Assembly (NCBI GenBank): GCA_963971405.1 | Contig: OZ020485.1 | Coordinates: forward strand, 40,359,469 to 40,423,468 | Length of the DNA: 64,000 bases | Source of the DNA: Psococerastis gibbosa | Lineage: Eukaryota > Arthropoda > Insecta > Psocodea > Psocidae | Direction of reading: 5' to 3' | Shown here: positions 25,501 to 37,500 of the stretch, piece after piece | Numbering within the stretch: position 1 is the stretch's first letter | How the letters are laid out: each line of letters starts with the position of its first letter | The notes under the pieces: generated by a model | Databases searched by the model: none | What the model was told of the DNA's origin: nothing | What the model saw: the letters and a program-made list of their open reading frames with translations, nothing else | Made by a program: the position numbers and the translations under genes

Positions 25501-28500
25501 GATAGAACATGCTATGTAGAATGATGCGTGTTTTTTTTTTTTTAAATATTTGCAAGCATTACACGCAATTATTCCACGCTCCGCCACTGCACGGGAGCCA
25601 GGATCTTGAGGGGGTGGGGTGGCAGGGGTTACTTACATCAAACTGTAAGTTTCTCCAGTATGCTGCTCTGCTTCGTGCTCTGGGTCCTCATTTCCTTCTT
25701 TCTGTACCCATAAGATTGGCTTGCTTAGTAATATAAAATATCGACTTCGATGGCCAGGTGGTAACGTGCTTGCACTTGTGCGAGTCTTTACACGCCATGC
25801 GATCGGAGACGTGTCGTAACTCAACACGGGTACTAACCTGCAGAGGCGACTATAGAGGTCAATCGGTTGAATTCATTAAATTGTCTGTATGGGATTAATC
25901 TTTTTTTTTTTTTTAATAAATAAAAAATAGAAAAGTCAATATTTAGTTATTTATTTATGAGAAGGAATGTATTTTGTGAGTTAGTAATTTCACAAAAAAA
26001 TAAAGTAAGTACCAATGAAAGTTTGCCAGTAAACAAGGTTTGCGTGTATTTGCTTGCAGAGTTCGAAGCTGAAGCGGCTGGGTCCCCTTCTGTCGTAGGG
26101 TCATCCTCAACTCTCATCTATCTGGTGGTCGGAATCTTATTCATTGCGGTTGTAACCGTTGGTGCCCTTTTTATACTACTCAGATATCGGGCGAGAACAA
26201 GAGAGAGAGCAACGCATCAAGCGCTAAGCCCAGGTAAGAGAGCGTAAAGGCCTGTATTACCTATAGATACCTAAAAAGGCAAAAAGGCATGGTTCTGTGT
26301 AAAAAAAGATAGATTTTAATGATATAAACACAAACACCTGTTCGTCTACCTACCCGATCATGGCGTTTCGCGGGATTATTAGTTTTTTTTTTTTTAATAC
26401 CGCAGTAGTAAGGTGTCACGTGTTAAAATATAGGTAGCCCGATCATGGTGATTTTAATACTAGGGTTTAATACCATGTCACATGATGGTATTAATTCAAT
26501 TGTTTAAAATAAATGAATGGTAAATTTCAGAATTTTTGATGTTGGTCGAAAATTCAAATTGTGTCTATTTAAATATTAGAATGATCTTCGGCTATATTTT
26601 TGGTGATTAATATTTTCTGCCTTAGATTTAGACAAATTTTTTTATAATTCTTATGTTAATTCAAAATTAAAGCTTGTTTATTTCTAGGGCGATATTTGCT
26701 ATTTATATTTGCTACGGCAGCGTCGCGTCAGTTCAGTTCTTCAGTATTGCCAACATCACAATTTAAAAAATTCTAAAACTTACCGTTAATTTATTTTAAA
26801 CAATTGAGTTAATACCATCACGGGACAATGTATTAAATTAACCCCGATATTAAAATCGCCATGACCGGGCTGCTGCTGCTGCTGCTATTCATTCACTATA
26901 CGTACCCGAACCATTGCAGTCCAATACTTTCCTTCAATGGGAAAGCAAAAATAACCCAAGATTGAAATATGTTTCTACATTTTTTTTTTCGTTTTTGGCA
27001 GAAAGAACGTCGAGGTTCATTGTCGAGCCGACCAACAACAGTCGTCATTTCAGTTTAGCCAATCAGTTCACACTCACGGAAAGACCTCGGCCGGAGGTCC
27101 TCTTGTTATATTCTCGGGACTCAAAGCCGTTTATGGATCTTGTTGCAGCACTGAAGAAAGTTCTTGACAAGATTTGCAGGTGTCACGTAAGTTTTGATAG
27201 TATTTTTTTAATGTCCGTGGCTGCTCTTTAGTTCTCCAATTTAGGCCTGAGAGATTTCGGGAACTTACATAAACCACATTTTCCGATGCAGAAGAGGAAA
27301 TGTTGAGGCAAAACTAACCTAATTACAGCTGCCGTTTTCTAAACACTCAGGATTATGACGATTAAACTAAAACTCATCTTCTTCTGCAAATGCCTCTTCT
27401 ATCGAAGATCGGCGATCATCATGGCAATCTAAGCCCTTCTATCTTTCCTTGGAATATTACATGCAGAAGGCGATATTTTTTGTTCCCATCACATCGCCGA
27501 AGTATGTTTGTTTTTCTTAGCCGTCTGCAGCAACTTGGCTTCTGTATCCATTCACCGCAGGAACTCGGCATTAGGGACACGAACTTTCCAGGAAATACGC
27601 AAAAACTACTATTATAAAGTTTCCAATAAAAAATATAAAAAACTCATCCATTGGAGTTTCCAGTCCTTCTGCAGAAATTTATGATCAAAGTAATCACACA
27701 GAAATTCTAGTTTTATATGCGTACGATTGGACGGAATTTATAAAGTAACTTTCTAGTACATTTTCTTTAGCTTAAGATGTTTGTTTGTTTAGGTATACGA
27801 CTATTTCGATGAAGTGCATTGGAATACAGTTAGCGTGGACCCCGAGGGTTGGGTCCGCGAGCTGATCGCGGAGCGAGACGCGAAGGTCGTAGTGATAGCG
27901 AGTCGTGCGGCTGCCCTGCGACACAACGCCCCTGCCGGGGATGTCGTGGCTATTCGGGACCCCCATCCCTTCGACCATTTGTTCCTATTCGCCCTGAAGC
28001 TCATGCGCGACATTGCCAATGACAATTCCTATCGCAATCACTTCGTTGTCTCGTGAGTAAATTACCTACTCTATTACTTAAAATTCATGTCTGTGACGAT
28101 TTGCCCAATTGAGCATGCATATGAGCCTTTAACATGCTTCCTGACGAGTTGCCGCGAGCTTCGAGTATAGGGCAAAATTTATGGCAAAATTAAAATTGTT
28201 TTTAATATCTGAAGAGGGTGAACAAAAAAATAAAAATTAGAATTAGGATACAGTATAGACTAAATCAAGTTAAGTTTTTGGGCTATATGGGCTTACGCTC
28301 ATCGCCGTCAATTATGTACTGTCGGAAATTTATTTATTTAATCTTAAATGTAGTTGTCAAATTTCTGGTCAATACACAATTATTATTATTATATTGTTAC
28401 GTAATATGTATAAGAGGCAAGCTTATATTACACGAACAAAAATCCGATTAAAAACTCTGTAAAACATTTTGCTTAGGAAGACGGTGCCAATGTCTAACAG

Positions 28501-31500
28501 ATTCTATACAGTATGTTTAAATCAACGGCAGGTATTTAGTTACATCAAGGCAAGTATCCGTCTTGTGCAAAAATTCATCATCATGGAAAAGAGGAAAACC
28601 TGTATATATTCAAAGTTGGAATCGAAATCTGTCGATTTCTGTCCGTGTATTATTCGCCACTGTGAAAAGCTTGTCATGCAGATTTTTCGGAGATTCGGAC
28701 TCAAGGGCAACGATCGAACGGCTTACAGTATTTTGTAAACTTGTAATTAAATGGCTTACGGTTGAAGTTTTTTTTTTTTTTTTTGGTACAGTTTACATTG
28801 TATACCCCAGCAGTAAGTACTCATGTATGAGACTTGTATCACTGGGGAAATTTCGATATAAAAGAATTGTCATGGACTGAATACACGATTTTAACTTAGA
28901 GTTAGTTTGATTAATTATAACATTAGTTTAAAAAACTTTGAAAATATAAATTTAAAATTATACAAGTAAGGGTATGCATTAAAAATAGGTTGCGCAAATT
29001 TAAAAACTTAAAAGATATGGGATAGTGAATTCAAGATCATCAACCAATACACAAGTAAACAAAGTTAAAATAACATGGTTTTCAATATTTCATCGAATAA
29101 ACTCCTTATATGCAATTTTGCGATCATTTTATATTGAGCATTAGTTTTACTCAAAATTTTAAGATGATCAGGCATTGAGTTGAATAATTTACAGGCTAAG
29201 AATATAGGAGAATGTTCAAAAATAACTTTGGTAGCCGGTTGTGTAAATATATTGGACCCTAGCCTATGTCGAGTGTTAATGTGATGGCGCTGAGATGAGG
29301 TGACTATCATATCACTCTCTGAGAGACCGTTTGCGAAAATCAACAGTCTGGTAGAGTAAGTTTGTAGAAAAGTAGGTATATCATATTCATTGAAGATCAA
29401 TTCGGTCGGGTATCTACGGGGATGCGACAACGCAACTTTTATGATACAATTAATGGTACTTCTAAGCTGATAAAGATAGGATTGATAGGTACCACCCCAT
29501 GCAACAACAGCATAATTTAATATTGAATGCACAATTCCGAAGTATACACTACGAAGCATGGCCCGAGATAATATCGACCGCAGATCGTAAAACTTGTAGT
29601 TGGTTCTCCTAAGCCTAGTAATAGTAATGTGAACATGTTCTTTCCAAAGCATATGGTTATCAATGACTACTCCGAGATATTTAGTCGACCTGACGGTATT
29701 AAGTTTTATACAATTATTAGAACACAACGGATTAGAATGACTAAGGTTAAAATCAATATCACAGTTATTATCACAAGGACACGGATTACAATTCATACAA
29801 CTCGCATCAATATCACAGTTATTATCACAAGTACATTGGTGTAGGGTTAAGAATTGGTGCCTGGGTAGGCTAGAATTTTTTACTGAGAAGTATAGTACAC
29901 AAGTCTTATTCAAGTTTAGAGTAAGCCTATTATAATCCAACCACTGCTTAATGATTTTCAGTGCACTTTGTGCCTTAGTAAAAGTTTTTTGCCAAGTGTC
30001 GTTGGAGAAAAACATTGCAGTATCATCGGCAAAACAAATAATAGAACCGTCAACCAATGCGGAACTAAGGTTATTTGTATATATTAGGAGTAATAGAGGG
30101 CCTAACACAGTACCCTGGGGGACTCCGTATTTAACATCGATGCTAGAGCTGAAGTAATCCTTACCATCTTTACCAGTTAATTTGACTCTGTGAGTTCTTC
30201 TATTAAGATAACAAGTCTGTAGTTTCAGGGAAAGACCTCTGATACCAGCATTTTCAAGTTTTGACAAGATAATGCTATGGGAGACTGTGTCAAAGGCTTT
30301 TTTTAGGTCTAGAAAGATTGATAAACATGGTTTAGAAAGGTTAAAAGCGTCATAGACCTGATTGCATAGTTTCAAAATAGCCTGTTCGGTGTTCATTTTC
30401 TTACGAAAACCAAACTGCGTAGTAGAGAAAAAGTTATTTGAGTCTAAAAACTCGTAGATACGGTATTTGACACATTTCTCAATGATTTTTGCAAGAGTGG
30501 AGACTTGGGAAATTGGTGTCCAATTTTCTGATTTTTTCCGTTCACCACTTTTAAATAATGTAATTATATGAGCTTCCTTACAGATGTCAGGGAAGCAGCC
30601 AGTATTGAAGCAAATATTCACAATGTGAGATATGGGTTTCGCAATTATGTTAGGTATTTTTTTTATATGTATGCTGATAGTCTATCGGGACCAATGGAGC
30701 GAGAGTTATTCAGTTCAGAAATATATTTAATAATTTCAGCCTCATCAGTATGTTTGAATACAATTTCATTGTATAGTCTGTTCTCAGGGAAATTTTTTTT
30801 ATCAGGGGCATTAACTTTAGGAATTTCTTTATCAAGATTTTCAGCAATGTGCCCAAAATAGCAATTCATATAATCTGCATTAGCAAGCGGATCTTTTAGG
30901 ATAATATCTCTATAGTTATCATGAATTTCAGATAGTACAATCCTCATCTTATTACTGTTAGTTATATCATTGATAATTTTCCAAGTTTTACTAAGGTCAC
31001 CACAGCAATCCTTAAGTTTATTCTTATAGTATTTATTCTTGGTAGATTTTATTAAGTTGTTAACATATGCTCTGAAAGTAACAAATTTAACAAGTTTAAG
31101 TTTAGACTCGTGTCTGCACTTGGTTAAGAGGATATGCTATCGAAATCGCTGTTCAGACCTCTTTGGTTCTGGAGTTTTGACCCACCAGAATTATGTTAAT
31201 TGTAACGGCCACTCTTCCTTGGAAGCATGAAACATCAATATAGATTTTCCATGCGATGGAATTTTAATTTTAAGGCTCAGAATTTTATTAAAAAATTACA
31301 AAATAGCGCAATATTCAGAAAGGGTTCTGGAAAATGCAATCTTACCTTCAGTGGAAGAGAGATGTTTTGCATGTTAATATTAGCTAATGGTCTATATCTA
31401 CATTATTAGTGTGCTATTTTCCACGGTTTTGCCATAAAAACCATGATATTTAAAAATTTGTTATTTTTGTTTACAATTGGACCTGAAACCAAATAATATT

Positions 31501-34500
31501 TTGCACCCCAAAATGTAACGCAGTAGTTCCGAGATATTCCGCCGCATTTGCAGCCGGTAGTGAAGGGCGAGTTTGAAACGTTTCAATACAGTGTGTCAAA
31601 CATCTAACTGTGTCAGAGAGTGTTGAAACACCTTTTCAGATCTCATGAAACTGAAACAGTGCCAAGTCGGTACTCGGTCCTGGCCCAGCGCTGCACTGAG
31701 CCACTGACGCAGTGACGCACTGCCTTACTTGAATCTTTAGGTGAGTTTTGAGATAGTGACACACGACACACTCGAAGATTCTATTATGTTTTATTTTTAA
31801 AAGATTTATGTCAGGCTTTAAAAGTATTGTTTGACTAACTCAATTTAGTTTAAAGCTGTGATTGCATATAATAACGTTAAAAGACGTATTGGGGCCTTTA
31901 CATTTAGTGGTTTGAGTAAATCAACTTTGAATTTAAAATCTCTGAAACAGTGTTGAGACAATGAGTTGACACACTCGAAGATAGCCGACAGGACCCGAAG
32001 TATACGATACTATTATGTTTTATTTTAAAAGATTCATGTCAGGCTTTAAAAGTATTGTTTGACTAACTCAATTTAGTTTAAAGCTGTGATTGCATATAAT
32101 AACGTTAAAAGACGTATTGGGGCCTTTACATTTAGTGGTTCGAGTAAATCAATTTTGAATTTAAAATTGTAAATCTCTGAAACAGTGTTGAGATAGTATC
32201 ACTGCAACTTTAAAAATATGCAAGCGTGTAATATTAGGCCAATTCGACATAACTTTGACTGTACTATGAACAGCAGTACGATAACAATCGAATGAAGAAA
32301 GTAACATCAACTAGGATTTTATCAAAATAGTCGTTAGAGGTGTAGAGAACTACATAAATTCGTGGGGTGTATGACAATTAGCTTAGCGGGAAAAATTACT
32401 GTGTAGGATTCTAGCCTCTATACGTTTCATTTTAATTGGTATATTGTTAGCTACAGTACATCTTGTACAACTGTATTAAAGTAGCTATACACTGTAGTTC
32501 CAATTGGCAACTCATAATGGCTCATTTGCAGCATACTGAACCTATGCTGCATACATAAAGACATAGCTCTGTATTGCAACATGCGTAAATGAAACGCATC
32601 CTTTGAAGTTAGTAGGCTTAGTAGATCTATTAGCTGTAAACAATTTTACAGCAGATCTTGGAGTATGGTACCCAATTTCCAAAGGAGAGATGTAGGCCTA
32701 TTTAGTTTTTAGAAATACAGTTCGCGTGTGCTGAAAGTGTATAAAACGCAATATAATATACATACTGTGTATTGTGAGGTAGGCTATTATTAAGTAGGTA
32801 TGTAGTTATTAAGGATGTAGCAAATTATTAAAAATTTGAGAATTCAATAAATCACGCATGCCTTCCCCTGTAAATTATAAACGTTTCTGCTATTAAAATC
32901 GTAAACCCTCCTATTTTTGATCTAAACTTTTCGCCCCGGGAGTCCCCTGGGCAATATGAATAGGTAGGTAAGCATTCCATAGTGAAATCTATACTTTACT
33001 GCAGTTAAACGTAAAACCCCACTATTTTCCACTAATATTTTCAAAAATATGCAGCAAGTGCATTTTTTCATTCATCATGTCATTTCGAATTTGAAAGTAA
33101 AACTATGGGATCTTCCAAAAGTTATGTTTACCCACATCCCTACAGTATGAAGTTATATATTGAATGATAAGCAATAGATCTAGCCTCAACTGCAATGTTT
33201 AACTAATAGAAATAGAAGACAACAAAAATTGAAAAATAACAGACAAACAAAAAATATATTGAAAGTGAAACTATTGTTATGTCTAATGTGCGCATCAGTC
33301 TCCCTGAGAGTTGAGACGACCCTTACCCATCTCCCAAGAACAAAGGGCGCGTGGTAGGGGTTTCAAGGCGCAGTACTAGCACCCTGCATCATTGTATCAA
33401 CAAATGACACTGTTTCATGTAGCTGTGTTGAAACATCGAGGTGTGTGTGTCATAGTGTATCAATGCAGCTGGGTGTTTCAGATTTGCCATCACTATGCAG
33501 CGCTCTTGTTGCTGCCACGAATGTGAGCGAGTATACTGCCACGAATGTAAATAATAAACAAATACTTTTTGTGCGTGAATTGAATCAAATATTATCTTGT
33601 TCTGTGAATTGTAAGTTCGATTTTGATTAAATTACTGTTGTGAGCATCATGGCAAAACGAAAGACTAAAACGGAGTACAACAAGAAGAGTAAAATGAATT
33701 TAAAAAAGTGTTCTGTGGCATTTCAAGCCATGAAATTACTAATCGTGCCAGGTTGTTGTGTTGTTGCTTGGTAGCAAAAGGCTGATTTGAATTCGGTCCT
33801 AATGTCTCGAATAAATGTCTGCTCCCGCTGTACTGCAGCTGAAGTTATACACTCGACCTTCTTCGGCTCTTCGCCTACCTTCTTTTTAAAAGACTACACT
33901 GTTCCACACTCACGTATAGCTTGATTCAGTCGATTGTATAATACACCATTTGCAAAAAAATTACTTTGGGTATGAGCCAGTGGCCGAAACTTGTGCAAAT
34001 CCTGTAAAATATCTTGTAGCGTGTTGATGGACGTCCGAGTGGACAAGGGAATTTAAATATGATGGAAGCAAACCCTTGGCTATTTTAAACAAATGTCATG
34101 CCTTCGAAGAAAATAGATTCCTCGACTCATGACTGCCACCTCTGCATCCCGGTTCCTTCTGGCATCTCTAGGTTTATTTAGGATAATACGCATAGGCATA
34201 GCTTCTGTAGAGCGTCAAGCACGGAGCGGTTCGCCGGATAAAACACTGTTATACAGTAGCTGTAGTGCGGCCGAATTAAGGAGTTGAACAAAGTGACTTT
34301 AGTGGTACATGGTAGAAGGAATTACACCTTACGAAGGAGCGACATTTTGCATTTTGTTTTACTTGTGACCGTCTCATAGTTCAAATTTAAGGTAAGGCGA
34401 GAATCAATGAGTATTCCAAGATACTTGAAGGATTTGACCCATTCTATCACCACCAAGAACCAACTTTTCCAAACACTCCATAGCTCTCGAACTAATAACC

Positions 34501-37500
34501 ATCGCCTTCGATTTTTAATATTAAACACCATCTAGTAATGAAATTCAGTTCCGCATTCATCTTCGAAGTTAATTCTACTAGGTTTTTTCCCGCCAAGTAG
34601 ATCAGCATATCAGCAAAGAAATGCTTAACACATTCCAGCAAGAACAGTTCATTGATAAAGAGAACAAACAGTAATGGTCTGATTTTACTTCCTTGAACTT
34701 CACCGCAGTCGTGGGTATTAACACGCGGCCTTTTGTGGGGCACAGTGAGGCAAGCCAAAAAATATGATTCTGTATGTTAAATATTAGGCTATGACCGTGC
34801 ATTTTAATTTTTGCTTTCCAATTTATACGTAGTATAAGGAAAGCTTTGTGACGGTCAACATTTCAGCAGATTTAAGCGTTTTGATGTCCCAGGAACCCAA
34901 AAAGTGGGTTTTACGAAATGTCTGGCTATCTGTCGATTTCCGGGCAAACTATTCCGTCGATTTTGGTGAAATTTGGCACGTAGGCTTACAAAAATCATAC
35001 CTCGAGATGATTTTCATTTCTATTTTGGGCTAACTTTATTTGGGGGGGTATTCTCAAAAACGTTATTAATGTTAACAAAATGCAGTGGGTCGCTTGCCCC
35101 TTGGTAGTTTGCTTCTGGGGGTAAAAAAAAAAAAAATTCAGCGGAATCTTTCTGTCGATGAATTCTACCCTCAGGTATGTTTTAGGTGTTCAATAGAGTA
35201 ACAAAGCCAAACAGGTTGCTTTCCTAAAAATATTTGCTTCTGTGCAAAAAATTATTTTTTGAAGAAATTATGGAAAACTCACGCTTCAATACATTGCGTG
35301 CCGTGTCATTGTTACTACTGTTACAATGTAATGGTCTGTTCGTTCCAGAATATGCAATTGAGTTTTAAGGGGTTGTCAATATATAGATGTCCCCCCCCCC
35401 CCCCTAGGCATCCGAAATTTATCCATGAGGAAATTATTTACTATGAAATTACACATTGTCTATCTACTAATTTACAAATTGGAAAGCATGTTTGCATTAT
35501 ATCAAAAATTTATTTTTGTCGCTTACACCCATGCAGGCCTTTTTTTTTACGGCGCCTCATCCCTCCCACGGGGTCAGTGGCACGGATCTTATTCTTCCAG
35601 GTGTTTCGGTTTTTGGAATCAATCATATCCGGCGAGAGACCGAAGGTTCTGAGGTCCTCTCTCACTTTCGTTACAAGGGACATCCTCGGTCGTCCTATAG
35701 GTCTTGGGCCCTCTACCTTGCAGTCCCTTACACGTTGTTGCAGGTGTCCATCTTCTCTTCTTAACGTATGGCCCCACCACGCCAGTCTTCGTTCCCTGAC
35801 TTTATCGGTGATCGGTGCTACTTGCATCTCCGCCCGGATGCCCTCGTTTCTCCTCCTGCCTGTTAATTTGTAACCCAGATATTAACGCAACATGCGTATC
35901 CCAGCCACATGCAGCAATTGCTCTTTCTCCTCCGCAATGGCCAGCACTCCGCTCGGTAGGTCATACACGGTCTCACCACTTGCTTGTACGTATATGCGGA
36001 ATTTGATTTGAATTTTTCGGCATTCTCCTATCCTTCAAGATCTCCGCCATATCTCGCCACTTGGCCCAACCTGAGGTTACCCGTACTTTTACATCGTCTT
36101 CACAGCCGCCATTCTCGCGTAACGTTGCTCGTAGATATTTGAATGTCTTGGCCTTCTCTAGGTTTTGGTTATCTACTTTTATCGATCCAGGTTCCTGGCT
36201 TATGCATTCCATGTACTCTGTTTTCTTGCGATTCACTTTAAGCCCCTGGCGCTCCACCGTTTCCACCCACAGTCTGAGAGTACTCTCGACATCTTCTCGC
36301 GAGTCTCCTACCAGGAGGATATCATCAACGATGAGAAGGCTTTCTGGCGCTTGCCCTTGCATCTGCCTGGTCACTACGTCCATTATGAGAACGAACAACA
36401 GCGGTTCAAGGTTGACCCCTGATGCAACCCATAAGTTACTGGGAAGGTGTAACCGACCCCTGCCGCACTACGCACTCGTACATATTCTTTATTAGCCTTA
36501 TATAGCTTTGCGGAACTCGTCTCTCTTCCAACACATCCCAGATTAAACTTCTCGGTATTCTATCATAGGCTTTTTCCACGTCCACGAACACAATGAACAG
36601 ATTTTTTCTTTTCTCGATGTTTTTCTAGCAGAGTCCTTGCAATGTGTCGTATATTCCATCTGTAGTTCCTCGACCTGGCATGAATCCTAGTTGGTTTTTG
36701 GAGATGGTCTCATTTATTAGAACTCTGAGTCTTCTCTCAACCACCCTTTCCATCCACCTCATTGCATGGCAGTGCAGTTTTATAGGTCGGTGGTTGCCAC
36801 AGTCTTGCACATCGCCCTTTCGCCCATCTGGCGTCTTTTTATTGTAAGTTACTTTGTTGTGGCCTAATGTTCCACGCATAGTACCTACTGTCATGTTGTT
36901 TTGAATTAATTTCTCTGTAACCTATCGTACTGCCTCGTAAATTGTATTTATTCTATTTAGTTCATTTGTGTATAGTCTATTAGTGCTAGGGCTGAGCTGC
37001 AGGCTACTAGTGGGGTCACAGGTGGCAGATAGCGAATATAACGCATAAGCAGTCCCCGACCAAGCAGCGGCATAATCAGAGGGTGTGGTAACAAGTCTGG
37101 TGGTGCAGGCTTGTCTAGGGAAAGCCACTAGAACCCGACGTAGACTTTGTGACGGGGCGAATAGTTGCCGCCACTAAATAAGCAACCACTACTAAGGTAC
37201 TCATTTGTCATGGGGTTGGCCCCGAAGGTGAATGAACTCAATGAAGAGTCAACGGCATAAAAATGCAGAAGGCAACGAAAAACCACTGTTAGAAGGCATG
37301 TCAAAGTACACTCGATACTCTACATACTTGACTTCGTTTTCGAATGGAAAATAGCCAACACAATGCATTAAAATGGTCGAATATTTGCGCTACAGTGATT
37401 TTTTAAACATTATTGATATGCTCTGATAATTTTTTTTTCGGATTTTCAATTATTCGTTTATTTATTTATTAAGTTTTTAAATTGTTATATTTACTCAAAC

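Noticed and set aside
29065..30621. 518-codon ORF as a host gene
   Set aside because: It is the RT part of a LINE, frameshifted from its upstream part.
35259..36495. Long plus-strand ORFs (204 and 144 codons)
   Set aside because: Antisense to the LINE reverse transcriptase remnant, whose minus-strand frames carry the RT motifs.
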